A stretch of 64,000 bases of DNA from Bagarius yarrelli (Eukaryota; Chordata; Actinopteri; Siluriformes; Sisoridae), in contig VCAZ01000027.1 in the NCBI GenBank assembly GCA_005784505.1, positions 2,088,765-2,152,764 of the forward strand, written 5' to 3'. Position 1 is the stretch's first letter. The number at the start of each line of letters is the position of its first letter. Positions 60,120-62,005 of this stretch are shown in pieces. The position numbers were made by a program, and so were the translations under genes. Under the pieces are notes generated by a model, which was not told the DNA's origin, did no database searches, and saw only the letters and a program-made list of their open reading frames with translations.

Positions 60120-62005
60120 GCTTTTTCTTCAAGGCCAGTTTTTTTTTTTTTTTTTACACTGCAGCTTCCTTTTTTTTCATATTATGCTGTACACACGTAC
60201 ACTATGTGCCACACACCAGCAATAATGTCTAAATAGAATTTTTCCATTAGTAACAAGTCAATTTTATTGATTTTTTTATACACATAACTCTATCATCATG
60301 TGAACGATAACCACTTTAGGAGCATCAGGAAAAAATTACAGGGCATTTTGACGTCCAACACCAGTAATGTGCATGTATTACAGGGAGCACAGATTTTCAG
60401 CCACAATGATTAATGATGTCCATTGTTCTTTATATTAAATATAGCCAAGCAGCTCAGCTTCTGTACATTATCTATGCAGCATCAGTACCTTTAGCAATTC
60501 TTTCAGACTTGTGATTTATGTAATTAAATTCTTTTGCCCTCAGGCCTCTTTTTTTCTAGCAGCCTTGCACTGACTGTTTGAAAACCTGTCTCGTCTGCTC
60601 TGAAATGCCATCTCTTTTTGCAGATACGTATATCTGTCTATCGGGGCAATTCAAGTGCACCAGAAAGCAAAAGTGCATTCCATTAAACCTCCGCTGCAAT
60701 GGACAGGATGACTGTGGAGACGGCGAGGATGAGACGGACTGTCGTAAGAAATATTATGATGCTTTATATCACAGCCCTTTTTAATTCCTCAGTTCTGATT
60801 GGTCTGTTAGAGCAAAACACTGGCTGAAGTTCTGGCTGATAGGTTTGTAGAGAATTACTGTTTCTATAGAAACAGCTTATTTACTGGGACTTGTACGGAA
60901 TACATAATTTACTTAATTATACGCAAAGAAAGTGTAAGTAAAGAAGAACTTATCCATGTTGACTGTCTGTACAAAGACATTTTAGCATTTGCAATACTTA
61001 AAAGGATGTTCCAGTGTGTTTTAATGGTCAGTTATTCACGTTTTCACAACAGATGATTTATTGTTTGATTAAATGACACATAACGATTGATTATTAGGTA
61101 AATTATTTATTTATAACCACTTTGACATCAACTCAGTTTTTTTGCAAATAAACCCTAGCATATAATGTAACTATAAACTATGATATGCTATGTATAAATA
61201 AATAAATAAAAAATGTAATTGTTGGCTGTAAATGGTATATTCTATAGAGAACTAAATAAGGCACCTAACTGTGTGCTTCTATTGGGAAATAATCAGCTTC
61301 TAGGTGGCTTTTACCCTGGCATTGATTAGTTTCCTGTAACATGTCTTCAGTCGTGAGGTATCATGACAGAATGACGCAGATTGCCCCAAATTTACCTCTC
61401 CTAAGGAATATTAATGATCCCCACTGACAGACCTGGAAATAGCTTCTAAGCTACTGAATGAGTCTCAGTTCTGCTGAAACTAGCAGACACTGATTAGGCA
61501 TTCTGAGGATTGAGTAGTGGAAACCAAAGGCCTTGTCTGCCAGAGGTAGAATTAGATGTCATGGGAGAATAAAGTGGCTGGTGGTTAGGAGGTGTGTTCC
61601 ATATCCCTTGATGTACCTTTTACTCAGGTAAAAAAGGTTTAAGCATTAAATCGGTGACAAAAACGTCCTACAGCTGGGAGTGAAAATGACATGTGAAGAA
61701 TGTGTAGGATGTCAATGCAAAAACACTGACAAGAATGTTCATGTTTATTTCATTAATATTAACTTTTTTTTTTTTTTATAAATATTTTTACAGAGTCTTG
61801 TTTTAAGCTCTGAGTTTCAAGCGATTAATTGATTGTTTTAGATGACATTTAAGTTTACAAGCCTTTATGCTTAAACACGTTTCAGCCGAGAACACATGTT
61901 CACCGGATCAGTTCCAGTGTAAGGCCACCATGCACTGCATCTCCAAGCTCTGGGTGTGTGATGAGGACCCAGATTGCGCTGATGGCTCTGATGAAGCTAA
62001 CTGTG
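3095..62005 (+). CDS. lrp1b: lrp1b, internal part (39 coding exons), LDL receptor-related protein 1B
   Basis: This is a giant type I membrane endocytic receptor of the LDL-receptor family, and only its ectodomain middle is present. The 39 exons listed below join into 1,945 codons without a stop, all with GT-AG introns and matching phases. Domain order is EGF, propeller A, EGF, propeller B, EGF, propeller C, EGF, ten class A repeats (cluster III), two EGFs, propeller D, EGF, and four class A repeats of cluster IV. That order is specific to LRP1/LRP1B and excludes LDLR, LRP2, LRP4 and LRP5/6. Residues such as WIDCCE, WTSSTTSS and IYWTDGKSKSL agree with LRP1B as I remember it rather than LRP1. 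From family knowledge, class A repeats bind ligands (RAP, protease-inhibitor complexes, apoE lipoproteins) with calcium, and propellers help release them at low pH. LRP1B is known as a slowly internalising, brain-rich receptor and candidate tumour suppressor. The ends of the gene lie outside the window. A fish lrp1a/lrp1b naming ambiguity is the main alternative. Confidence 0.93.
3227..3747. other. intron 1
   Basis: An AT-rich intron of 521 nt. Nothing is recognised in it beyond its splice sites. Confidence 0.8.
3748..3975 (+). CDS. lrp1b: lrp1b window exon 2: start of propeller A
   Basis: The acceptor is ttgacag and the donor gtaagg. It encodes FLLYVRRSEIRGVDIDNPY, the linker into the first blade, then VPDIDDVTVVDYD and IYWADVKTQTIKRAFINGT. 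The last is a YWTD-type blade with the nearly invariant KRAFINGT. Boundary phases are 1 and 1. Confidence 0.95.
3976..6712. other. intron 2
   Basis: A 2.7-kb intron. It contains a GGCCCA-rich repeat (listed) and otherwise AT-rich sequence with a T run at 6388-6405. No gene is seen. Confidence 0.75.
4500..4870. repeat. degenerate TGGCCC/GGGCCA-rich interspersed repeat
   Basis: The words TGGCCC, GGGCCA and GAGCCA recur at about 15-30 bp spacing (for example tctggcccac, cttggcccat, gtgggccata, atggcccaag). It resembles the 'tgggccagatctggcccac' repeats common in fish genomes. The class is not determined. Confidence 0.55.
6713..6887 (+). CDS. lrp1b: lrp1b window exon 3: propeller A blade
   Basis: The acceptor is tttgcag and the donor gtatgc, after the split Gly codon gg. 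It encodes RGLAVDWLSRNMYWLSS and QINVARLDGALKTSVIHGI, a complete YWTD-type blade. Two cysteines (in QNCRG and KPKCLAVH) lie inside the propeller. The exon starts in phase 1 and ends in phase 2. Confidence 0.95.
7170..7264 (+). CDS. lrp1b: lrp1b window exon 4: propeller A blade (weak acceptor)
   Basis: The frame requires Gly-Lys-Ile-Tyr-Trp across the junction, which places the acceptor at cacaaaag just before 7170. It encodes KIYWTDGNTINLANMDGSN and the start of the next blade. The purine-rich acceptor has its T-run 14-25 nt upstream, so it looks weak. At 95 nt the exon is not a multiple of three, and skipping it would break the frame. Confidence 0.88.
7486..7635 (+). CDS. lrp1b: lrp1b window exon 5: propeller A blade
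   Basis: The acceptor is gttctag and the donor gtacga. It encodes GLSIDFSSSKLYWISSANG and NRCNLDGSGFEVIE, then TKATALAVM. It is a normal YWTD-family blade, phase 1 to phase 1. Confidence 0.95.
8316..8342. repeat. (AG)n microsatellite
   Basis: About 13 AG units. Confidence 0.9.
8783..9013 (-). mobile_element. tRNA-derived SINE (fish family, 'ggtcgccagtcc' body)
   Basis: Read on the minus strand it begins with a tRNA-like head: an A-box-like ggcttagtggttagcactgt followed by a B-box-like ggttaaattcc (degenerate). The body passes through tttgctccccgtgcctgcgt and a (TG)n stretch. The copy at 37380-37725 shares the whole layout. This family is widespread in teleosts. Confidence 0.75.
9023..9513. 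mobile_element. non-autonomous Tc1/mariner-like element, copy 1 (complete)
   Basis: This 491-bp element has inverted ends: cactatattggcaaaagttt at the left, with its imperfect reverse complement ending gcaatgtagtg at the right. It is flanked by TA on both sides (9021-9022 and 9514-9515), the Tc1/mariner target. Inside, one frame gives PDLNNTEHLWDEL, the conserved C-terminal region of Tc1-type transposases, so it is an eroded and deleted derivative. Copies lie at 44204 and, more diverged, 21855. Confidence 0.8.
12778..13250 (+). mobile_element. Tc1/mariner-type transposon fragment, sense strand +
   Basis: Sequence from cttcgggccctcagacgtg through atctgcagatgccaactaaa to tgcagtccagatctttcacc and ttttaagacctgtagcagg matches pieces of a transposon I know from fish genomes, whose transposase has the Tc1-type DDE layout. 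The middle is deleted and the frame broken. It is related to the minus-strand copy at 30905-31855. Confidence 0.7.
14407..14547 (+). CDS. lrp1b: lrp1b window exon 6: last blade of propeller A
   Basis: The acceptor is ttaacag and the donor gtgagc. It encodes GGKLWWADDDLAQLGTVAKR and TGVVHMKVYDREGQK, the closing blade before the EGF-like module. Human LRP1 and LRP1B have, as I recall, GTCSK where this has GTVAK. It follows the largest intron of the window (6.8 kb). Confidence 0.94.
14548..17653. other. intron 6
   Basis: A 3.1-kb intron whose right third is a deleted Tc1-like transposon (listed). The part 14548-16300 is unique-looking, with two CACGTG boxes at 16187-16203. No gene is seen. Confidence 0.75.
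16302..17408 (-). mobile_element. Tc1-like DNA transposon, internally deleted, transposase remnants on the minus strand
   Basis: The left end cacactgccttgaaaaagta and right end aagaaaaagtgtttatacac are remnants of inverted repeats. Next to each is an outward-facing copy of gtgcatttgtattcagcccc. The body carries familiar Tc1 strings: ttacagctgcaagtctgttg, ttttcaagtcttgccacaga, ctcctccagagtgaccatgg. It is about 1.1 kb against about 1.6 kb for full elements. Several deletions and stops make it inactive. Confidence 0.85.
17654..17779 (+). CDS. lrp1b: lrp1b window exon 7: EGF-like module between propellers A and B
   Basis: The acceptor is attttgcag and the donor gtatat. It encodes CQLNNGGCSQLCLPTSENT then CACTVGYNLRADRLSC, a complete six-cysteine EGF-like module in one phase 1-1 exon. 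CQLNNGGCSQLCLPTSE is close to vertebrate LRP1B. Confidence 0.96.
17780..18382. other. intron 7
   Basis: An AT-rich intron of 603 nt; I see nothing in it besides splice sites. Confidence 0.8.
18383..18514 (+). CDS. lrp1b: lrp1b window exon 8: start of propeller B
   Basis: The acceptor is ttttattag and the donor gtaaac. It encodes FLMYSVHEGVRGITLDP and then TGTLFAVGVDFHA, the entry strand and first blade of propeller B. Phases are 1 and 1. Confidence 0.95.
18515..20358. other. intron 8
   Basis: A 1.8-kb intron with a hAT-like element in its middle (listed). Short overlapping open frames at 18707-19037 on both strands lack any family signature. Confidence 0.75.
19218..19838. mobile_element. 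hAT-like non-autonomous element
   Basis: The ends cagagatggcaaaagtac and acttcccatctcta form a short inverted repeat around CAGAGATGGGAA, the terminus type of some fish hAT elements. The interior is rich in 'aagtaaaaagtaca' and 'actcaagttaaagtaaa' words typical of such fish repeats. I could not find an 8-bp target duplication. Confidence 0.6.
20359..20493 (+). CDS. lrp1b: lrp1b window exon 9: propeller B blade
   Basis: The acceptor is gtttaaag and the donor gtatcc. It encodes NDTVYWTDMGLNRISRAKR and VEGIAVDWIAG, with a canonical YWTD. A 99-nt intron follows and contains an in-frame stop. Confidence 0.95.
20593..20722 (+). CDS. lrp1b: lrp1b window exon 10: propeller B blade
   Basis: The acceptor is ccatacag and the donor gtatgt, splitting a Gly codon. 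It encodes NLYWTDHGLNLIEIARLNG and VVISEGLDQPRAIAVHPHR, a complete blade with YWTD. Start phase is 1 and end phase 2. Confidence 0.96.
21485..21742 (+). repeat. diverged tandem duplication, about 137-bp period
   Basis: Copy 1 begins ggttaaacttcatgactccg at 21485 and copy 2 ggttaaacttatgactccac at 21622. Both run through 'tgcacttccc' to 'cattttgatatg'. The second copy has short indels. Confidence 0.75.
21855..22223. mobile_element. diverged copy of the Tc1-like short element
   Basis: It starts tatattatatgaccaaaagt and ends gtcaggtgttcacaagcttt, the eroded inverted ends of the element at 9023-9513. It shares 'ctggaactaggagactcaaa' and 'ggaatggactgaaacactgac' with that copy at lower identity. 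Confidence 0.65.
22480..22606 (+). CDS. lrp1b: lrp1b window exon 11: propeller B blade
   Basis: The acceptor is gttaaacag and the donor gtaggc. It encodes YLFWTEWGKNPCIGRARLDG and AWPNGISIDYE. The exon ends in phase 0. The tryptophans and WPNGI are standard blade features. Confidence 0.95.
22791..22942 (+). CDS. lrp1b: lrp1b window exon 12: propeller B blade
   Basis: The acceptor is gctttccag and the donor gtaatt. It encodes LYWCDARTDRIERINLETGE and VDLFSVAVFGTYIYWSD. YWCDARTD replaces YWTD, as elsewhere in the family. Start phase is 0 and the exon ends with two bases of an Arg codon. Confidence 0.96.
22943..23265. other. intron 12
   Basis: A 323-nt intron in which nothing beyond splice sites is recognised. 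Confidence 0.8.
23266..23390 (+). CDS. lrp1b: lrp1b window exon 13: end of propeller B
   Basis: The acceptor is attgtggcag and the donor gttgag, a less common donor. It encodes AHANGSVRRGLKSDASEAV and LGVNLKDVKIFNRGREK, the closing strand of propeller B leading to the next EGF-like module. Confidence 0.94.
23391..24591. other. intron 13
   Basis: A 1.2-kb AT-rich intron dominated by a long (AT)n run (listed). No gene is seen. Confidence 0.8.
23881..23971. repeat. (AT)n microsatellite, 91 bp
   Basis: An uninterrupted AT run of about 45 units, self-complementary and likely length-polymorphic. It produces meaningless YIYI open frames on both strands. Confidence 0.95.
24592..24963 (+). CDS. lrp1b: lrp1b window exon 14: EGF-like module plus start of propeller C
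   Basis: At 372 nt this is the longest exon here. The acceptor is ctttttgtag and the donor gtaagt. The first third is an EGF-like module (CARSNGGCQQLCFHLGSG, CACs-type CSCAHGYLAEDGFVC). The rest starts propeller C with YLLYSERTILKSIHLSDE, VIALAFDYRQ and RIFFSDIHYGNIQ. The reading frame stays open for about 110 codons past the donor, to 25295. Confidence 0.96.
26660..26879. repeat. compound (GGAT)n / (GATA)n satellite-like block
   Basis: Two GGAT runs are separated by a repeated linker containing aatgacagaaaatag, followed by about twelve GATA units. The block is open on the minus strand and gives an artefactual IHPS-repeat peptide. Confidence 0.95.
27459..27496. repeat. (CA)n microsatellite
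   Basis: About 19 CA units preceded by a C run. Confidence 0.95.
27836..28025 (+). CDS. lrp1b: lrp1b window exon 15: propeller C blades
   Basis: The acceptor is cttattttag and the donor gtcagt. It encodes NVGSVEGLAYHRAWDTVYW, TSSTTSSISRHTVDQ, RPGAF and EDDHPHVLALDECQ. TSSTTSS and HVLALDECQ fit LRP1B. It ends in phase 2, completed as Asn by exon 16. Confidence 0.95.
28192..28325 (-). mobile_element. SINE fragment, second family (head missing)
   Basis: It runs ggtacagagccaataaaatg to atcccatcttagtaagttgg, then agcgcccctggagcaggaag and stops near gggtcttgct. It matches the 3' and middle parts of the copies at 38931 and 49976. The tRNA-like head is absent. Confidence 0.75.
28949..28989. repeat. 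(ATT)n microsatellite
   Basis: About 13 units, with a shorter interrupted run just before it. Confidence 0.9.
29896..30100 (+). CDS. lrp1b: lrp1b window exon 16: propeller C blades
   Basis: The acceptor is attttcag and the donor gtgagc. It encodes LMFWTNWNEQRPSIMRATLT, TPNGLTIDNKAEKLYFSDGS and GKIERCEYDGSNRH. These are two YWTD-type half blades of propeller C. End phase is 0. Confidence 0.96.
30101..32566. other. intron 16
   Basis: A 2.5-kb intron with a deleted Tc1/mariner element in its middle (listed). The stretches 30101-30900 and 31860-32566 show no gene. Confidence 0.75.
30905..31855 (-). mobile_element. Tc1/mariner-type transposon, deleted, minus strand
   Basis: The left end is caaccagaattccggaaaag. 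Within lie aatttggactcgtttgtcc, ttgcatgatagagctttag, tagtggtttctgg and agagactctgcctctccaag. The right end holds tttttgagacctgttgcagg. These are known parts of a common fish Tc1/mariner family read backwards. The internal portion is missing and the frame is lost. Confidence 0.75.
32567..32759 (+). CDS. lrp1b: lrp1b window exon 17: end of propeller C
   Basis: The acceptor is attgcag and the donor gtaagt. It encodes FFGLAIYGNYIFWSDWARR, TNKFTGGDTKVLRADIPHQ and PMGIIAVAKDNND, the closing blade of the propeller. Start phase is 0 and it ends with the first base of a Cys codon. Confidence 0.96.
32760..33907. other. intron 17
   Basis: A 1.15-kb intron. It ends with a (TG)n run and T tract against the acceptor (listed). 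The stretch 33060-33500 is complex and not repeat-like. No gene is seen. Confidence 0.75.
33831..33885 (+). repeat. (TG)n microsatellite next to the exon 18 acceptor
   Basis: Interrupted and then pure TG units are followed directly by a T-rich tract and ccttag at 33907. The layout recalls the (TG)m(T)n acceptor of human CFTR exon 9, where repeat length changes exon inclusion. Any effect here is an inference. Confidence 0.9.
33908..34033 (+). CDS. lrp1b: lrp1b window exon 18: EGF-like module before ligand-binding cluster III
   Basis: The acceptor is ttccttag and the donor gtaagt. It encodes CELSPCRVLNGGCGDLCHLT and VNCSCRGERVLLDDKRC, a six-cysteine EGF-like module. The exon is 126 nt with phases 1-1, so its loss would keep the frame. 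A (TG)n repeat followed by a T tract abuts the acceptor. Confidence 0.96.
34034..35544. other. intron 18
   Basis: A 1.5-kb AT-rich intron with a short (CA)n near 34882. I recognise no gene or element with confidence. Confidence 0.75.
35545..35673 (+). CDS. lrp1b: lrp1b window exon 19: class A repeat III-1
   Basis: The acceptor is cctgcag and the donor gtgagt. It encodes SSCSIHREFECGNGECIDYQ then LTCDGIAHCKDKSDE, a full LDL-receptor class A repeat with the calcium-binding acidic SDE end. Phases are 1-1. Confidence 0.97.
35909..36028 (+). CDS. lrp1b: lrp1b window exon 20: class A repeat III-2
   Basis: The acceptor is tctgctag and the donor gtgagt. It encodes SCRKGYRACYNRRCVANN and HFCDGIDDCGDNSDEAFC, a complete six-cysteine class A repeat. 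Phases are 1-1. Confidence 0.96.
36085..37330 (-). mobile_element. degraded Tc1-like transposon with nested insertion
   Basis: It begins ttattggcacccctgcatat, a known fish Tc1-type terminus. It carries ggtcattgtcctgctatggg and aaagctgcaccatacag, recognisable as minus-strand transposase remnants. Many indels are present. About 340 bp (36180-36525) of unrelated sequence interrupts it. Confidence 0.55.
36180..36525. mobile_element. insertion nested in the Tc1-like relic (class unknown)
   Basis: The segment gtaacgaaaccactgagaga to ctccttaca-like ccttacatc splits the surrounding element. It includes ggggtatataaactctagac and repeated 'gaaacatgaaacat' words. It may be a solo LTR or a non-autonomous DNA element; the ends are uncertain. 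Confidence 0.35.
37380..37725 (-). mobile_element. tRNA-derived SINE, nearly complete
   Basis: On the minus strand it has ggcttagtggttagcactgt (A box region), caagaaggcatgggttcgat (B box), then a body with the (TG)n and gactggcgacctgtccaggg. It ends in gacccc and an (ATAA)n tail near 37380. It is the same family as 8783-9013. Confidence 0.85.
37980..38093 (+). CDS. lrp1b: lrp1b window exon 21: class A repeat III-3 (atypical)
   Basis: The acceptor is ctgttccag and the donor gtaaga. It encodes TCSAVESSCQDGTCIPSSSW and CNQVVDCADASDEKNC. All six cysteines and the SDE end are kept, but the usual DG before the fifth cysteine is NQ (shared, as I recall, with other LRP1B/LRP1). The usual Phe two before the second cysteine is Ser. 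Confidence 0.94.
38931..39203 (+). mobile_element. tRNA-derived SINE, second family, complete
   Basis: The head has gctcaaatggttaaggtgct (A box) and gggttcaagcccaacc (B box). The body runs through ccaggggcgctgtatcatag and ccaacttactaagatgggat. It ends with tgcacaatgacaatgaat and an (ATA)n tail. Confidence 0.85.
39322..39368 (+). mobile_element. 3' fragment of third SINE-like family
   Basis: The words ctctagataagggcatcttc and taaatgatgtaaatgtaaa match, reversed, the start of the minus-strand copies at 41436 and 51365. Confidence 0.6.
39465..39614 (+). CDS. lrp1b: lrp1b window exon 22: class A repeat III-4 (with long first loop)
   Basis: The acceptor is cttcctcag and the donor gtaatt. It encodes DCSEFYKMGVGEKGFISC, then SLCIHPSWACDGANDCGDYA and DEMNC. 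The longer first loop is a known feature of this repeat in LRP1 and LRP1B. Phases are 1-1. Confidence 0.96.
39615..40188. other. intron 22
   Basis: A 574-nt intron; nothing beyond splice sites is recognised. Confidence 0.8.
40189..40311 (+). CDS. lrp1b: lrp1b window exon 23: class A repeat III-5
   Basis: The acceptor is tatcctag and the donor gtaagc. It encodes RCDEGHFACPSGNCISSVWL and CDGQKDCEDGADEFQC, a complete class A repeat. Phases are 1-1. Confidence 0.97.
40312..42665. other. intron 23
   Basis: A 2.35-kb intron with a third-family SINE copy (listed). No gene is seen. Confidence 0.75.
41436..41640 (-). mobile_element. SINE-like element, third family
   Basis: It runs tttatgacatttagcagatg, gcagagtgacttacatttat, agggccttgctaagtggctc, gttgggaatcgaacact and ccaacaccttaaccactt. 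Reversed, the last parts resemble a tRNA-like head with A and B boxes. The family is very common in ostariophysan fishes. Confidence 0.8.
42666..42785 (+). CDS. lrp1b: lrp1b window exon 24: class A repeat III-6
   Basis: The acceptor is cattgatag and the donor gtaaag. It encodes SCLWNQFACSKNKCIAKQWL and CDGEDDCGDGVDESDDLC. VDE stands in place of SDE. Phases are 1-1. Confidence 0.96.
42786..43372. other. intron 24
   Basis: A 587-nt intron with a palindromic MITE just after the donor (listed). Confidence 0.8.
42822..43015. mobile_element. palindromic MITE
   Basis: The left end aggggtgtccaatcttagcc and right end ggataagattgtgcacccat are inverted repeats. Inner pairs gcaggttttcatt / aatgaaaacctgc and ccacacctgatt / ctcaggtgtggc continue the palindrome. 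The whole 194 bp could form one long hairpin. Similar hAT-type MITEs are frequent in fish. Confidence 0.8.
43373..43501 (+). CDS. lrp1b: lrp1b window exon 25: class A repeat III-7
   Basis: The acceptor is tttacacag and the donor gtattt, a suboptimal donor. It encodes TCGPGLFSCSGSYACVPNRW and LCDGERDCPDGSDELAAAGC. The following intron has only 81 nt and is open in frame. Confidence 0.96.
43502..43582 (+). other. 81-nt intron 25, open and in frame
   Basis: The intron has a gtattt donor and ttttcgtag acceptor, is a multiple of three and has no stop in the lrp1b frame. Translated, it is almost wholly hydrophobic (for example YLVCIVIFVA). Splicing gives the expected repeat spacing, so I treat it as an intron. 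Confidence 0.85.
43583..43705 (+). CDS. lrp1b: lrp1b window exon 26: class A repeat III-8
   Basis: The acceptor is tttcgtag and the donor gtgtgt. It encodes NTCDENAFKCLNEACISKRF and VCDHDNDCGDGSDESVEC. Phases are 1-1. Confidence 0.96.
43706..45306. other. intron 26
   Basis: A 1.6-kb AT-rich intron containing the second Tc1-like short element (listed). No gene is seen. Confidence 0.75.
44204..44613. mobile_element. Tc1-like short element, copy 2 (right end missing)
   Basis: It is close to 9023-9513 over most of its length, from ctatattgccaaaagttt to aacccaaatttcacatttaa, including the LNNTEHLWDEL-coding part. It has a 15-bp or so extra piece near the left end and lacks the right inverted repeat. 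Confidence 0.8.
45307..45447 (+). CDS. lrp1b: lrp1b window exon 27: class A repeat III-9
   Basis: The acceptor is gtcctgcag and the donor gtaaag. It encodes SCGSDEFRCADGRCLLSAQW and ECDGYPDCPDHSDELPHNLK then C. Phases are 1-1. This is the last symmetrical exon of the cluster. Confidence 0.97.
45448..45803. other. intron 27
   Basis: A 356-nt intron; nothing beyond splice sites and T runs. Confidence 0.8.
45804..45991 (+). CDS. lrp1b: lrp1b window exon 28: class A repeat III-10 plus first half of EGF-like module
   Basis: The acceptor is gttttttcag and the donor gttggt. It encodes LCNSSFFMCSNGRCIAETSL and CDQKDDCGDRSDEKNC, then NECLNRRVSGCTQDCRDL, the start of an EGF-like module. It ends in phase 0. 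This closes ligand-binding cluster III. Confidence 0.95.
45992..48110. other. intron 28
   Basis: A 2.1-kb AT-rich intron with a compound (AT)n(AG)n run (listed). No gene is seen. Confidence 0.75.
47684..47761. repeat. compound (AT)n(AG)n microsatellite
   Basis: About 18 AT units pass directly into about 18 AG units. Confidence 0.95.
48111..48294 (+). CDS. lrp1b: lrp1b window exon 29: rest of EGF-like module plus calcium-binding EGF
   Basis: The acceptor is tgtgtctag and the donor gtaatt. It encodes CKCWPGFYLKNDGKSC and then DIDECATTLPCSQTCINTYG and CLCVDGYE. DIDEC is the calcium-binding EGF signature. CINTYGSYKC matches the consensus for Asp/Asn beta-hydroxylation (C-x-N-x4-Y-x-C). Confidence 0.97.
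48295..49285. other. intron 29
   Basis: A 991-nt intron whose right part is a fish interspersed repeat (listed). Confidence 0.75.
49060..49258 (+). repeat. interspersed repeat ('tttttccttgccgctgtcgcc' family), 3' part
   Basis: It contains gagtttttccttgccgctgt, cgcctctggcttgcttattt and gttaaaagcgctatataaat with a ttacttgacttgact tail. The reverse complement of its start occurs at 55258 and near 62975. The family is common in fish; its class is uncertain. Confidence 0.65.
49286..49371 (+). CDS. lrp1b: lrp1b window exon 30: start of propeller D
   Basis: The acceptor is a long T tract ending tttag, and the donor is gtaaac. It encodes EEEPFLILADHHEIRKLSL and DGSNYTLLKQ, the first strand set of propeller D. 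End phase is 0. Confidence 0.95.
49976..50238 (-). mobile_element. tRNA-derived SINE, second family, complete
   Basis: It is the reverse complement of the layout at 38931-39203. The (ATA)n tail lies at the left, then cattgtgcaaggtacgtgta and ccatcttagtaagttggggt. At the right are the B box ggggcttgaaccc and A box ttaaccatttgagccaccac. Confidence 0.85.
51365..51562 (-). mobile_element. SINE-like element, third family
   Basis: It includes tttacagcatttagtagatg, atccaaagtgacttacattt, agaccttgctcaggggccca, gctgggaatcgaaccgtgat and ctccactgcgctactgcttc. It is the same family as 41436-41640. Confidence 0.8.
52366..52488 (+). CDS. lrp1b: lrp1b window exon 31: propeller D blade
   Basis: The acceptor is ttttcaaaag and the donor gtatga. 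It encodes GLNNIISLDFDYRKEFIYW, VDSSRPSGRRINRIRLNG and SDLK. The exon is phase 0-0 and 123 nt, so skipping would remove 41 residues without a frameshift. Confidence 0.95.
52676..52809. repeat. three tandem copies around a (TG)n run
   Basis: The word cataactgatRatgattg occurs at about 52677, 52736 and 52789. The first copy is followed by (TG)n and the second by CA-rich sequence, so TG and CA parts face each other. Confidence 0.75.
53430..53975 (+). repeat. telomere-like minisatellite with 84-bp higher-order unit
   Basis: Related units of about 28 bp each contain gggttt/gggtta and 'aatgta'. From about 53700 they are organised as an 84-bp three-unit repeat: aatgtagggtttagggaata recurs at 53721, 53805 and 53889. 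The last copies are almost identical. The left part is more diverged. Confidence 0.9.
55245..55385 (-). repeat. interspersed repeat fragment
   Basis: The words aacagtggcaagaaaaacta, gaaaaaacctttagagga and gggaacccatcctgatctgg match the copy near 62975-63065. Reversed, they match the start of 49060-49258. Confidence 0.65.
56984..57022. repeat. (AT)n microsatellite
   Basis: About 19 AT units. Confidence 0.95.
57512..57693 (+). CDS. lrp1b: lrp1b window exon 32: propeller D blade
   Basis: The acceptor is tttctgatag and the donor gtatga. It encodes VPSALAVDWIGKNLYWCDIE, LEVSKSNGLYPTVLLSSGLY and NPTDLALDAQLG. It is a full blade, ending in phase 2. Confidence 0.96.
57776..57975 (+). CDS. lrp1b: lrp1b window exon 33: propeller D blades with WIDCCE
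   Basis: The acceptor is tttgattag and the donor gtacaa, after an 82-nt intron. It encodes YVFWIDCCEHPYVGRAGMDG, SPSALTIDYTTKRIYWSDDS and FTNMDGSQRHK. The vicinal cysteines of WIDCCE mark LRP1B; LRP1 has YWTDWGD there as I recall. Confidence 0.96.
57976..58882. other. intron 33
   Basis: A 907-nt intron; I see nothing in it besides a short (CA)n near 58343. Confidence 0.8.
58883..59071 (+). CDS. lrp1b: lrp1b window exon 34: last blade of propeller D
   Basis: The acceptor is ctgccttag and the donor gtaaga. It encodes GLTLFEDFIYWTDGKSKSLR, RAHKTSGSHAVELLNSWQ and VTVYHPLRQPE. IYWTDGKSKSL resembles LRP1B more than LRP1 (TDWETKSI). Phases are 1-1. Confidence 0.96.
59154..59302 (+). CDS. lrp1b: lrp1b window exon 35: EGF-like module and start of cluster IV
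   Basis: The acceptor is gttttttag and the donor gtcagt. It encodes CQVANGGCSHLCLLAPGGGH and CACPTNFYLASDGKNC, then NCTASQ, the first residues of class A repeat IV-1. NCT is a possible N-glycosylation site. The exon ends in phase 0. Confidence 0.96.
59387..59480 (+). CDS. lrp1b: lrp1b window exon 36: class A repeat IV-1
   Basis: The acceptor is gctatatag and the donor gtaagt, after an 84-nt intron. It encodes FRCGTDECIPFWWKCDTVDD and CGDGSDEPADC, which completes the repeat begun in exon 35. Start phase is 0 and end phase 1. Confidence 0.96.
59481..59942. other. intron 36
   Basis: A 462-nt intron; nothing beyond splice sites. Confidence 0.8.
59943..60059 (+). CDS. lrp1b: lrp1b window exon 37: class A repeat IV-2
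   Basis: The acceptor is ctcttttcag and the donor gtgaga. It encodes KCQPGRFQCGTGLCALPPF and ICDGENDCGDNSDEANC. A (CT)n repeat begins 10 nt after the exon. Phases are 1-1. Confidence 0.97.
60060..60623. other. intron 37
   Basis: A 564-nt intron starting with a (CT)n run (listed) and T tracts. Nothing else is recognised. Confidence 0.8.
60070..60117 (+). repeat. (CT)n microsatellite just after exon 37
   Basis: About 24 CT units start 10 nt after the donor. CU-rich RNA near a splice site is a typical binding site for PTB-type splicing repressors; an effect here is only an inference. Confidence 0.95.
60624..60743 (+). CDS. lrp1b: lrp1b window exon 38: class A repeat IV-3
   Basis: The acceptor is ctttttgcag and the donor gtaaga. 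It encodes YICLSGQFKCTRKQKCIPLN and LRCNGQDDCGDGEDETDC. NG replaces DG and EDE replaces SDE. Phases are 1-1. Confidence 0.97.
60744..61885. other. intron 38
   Basis: A 1.1-kb AT-rich intron; no gene or repeat is recognised beyond short T/A runs. Confidence 0.8.
61886..62005 (+). CDS. lrp1b: lrp1b window exon 39: class A repeat IV-4
   Basis: The acceptor is acgtttcag and the donor gtaagt. It encodes TCSPDQFQCKATMHCISKLW and VCDEDPDCADGSDEANC. It ends with one base of a split codon, so the gene continues beyond the window; I find no further exon before 64000. Confidence 0.97.

Noticed and set aside
3095..62005. Assignment to LRP1, LRP2 or LDLR
   Set aside because: LDLR is far smaller, LRP2 has a different cluster order, and LRP1-specific residues (for example YWTDWGD in propeller D) are replaced by LRP1B-type residues.
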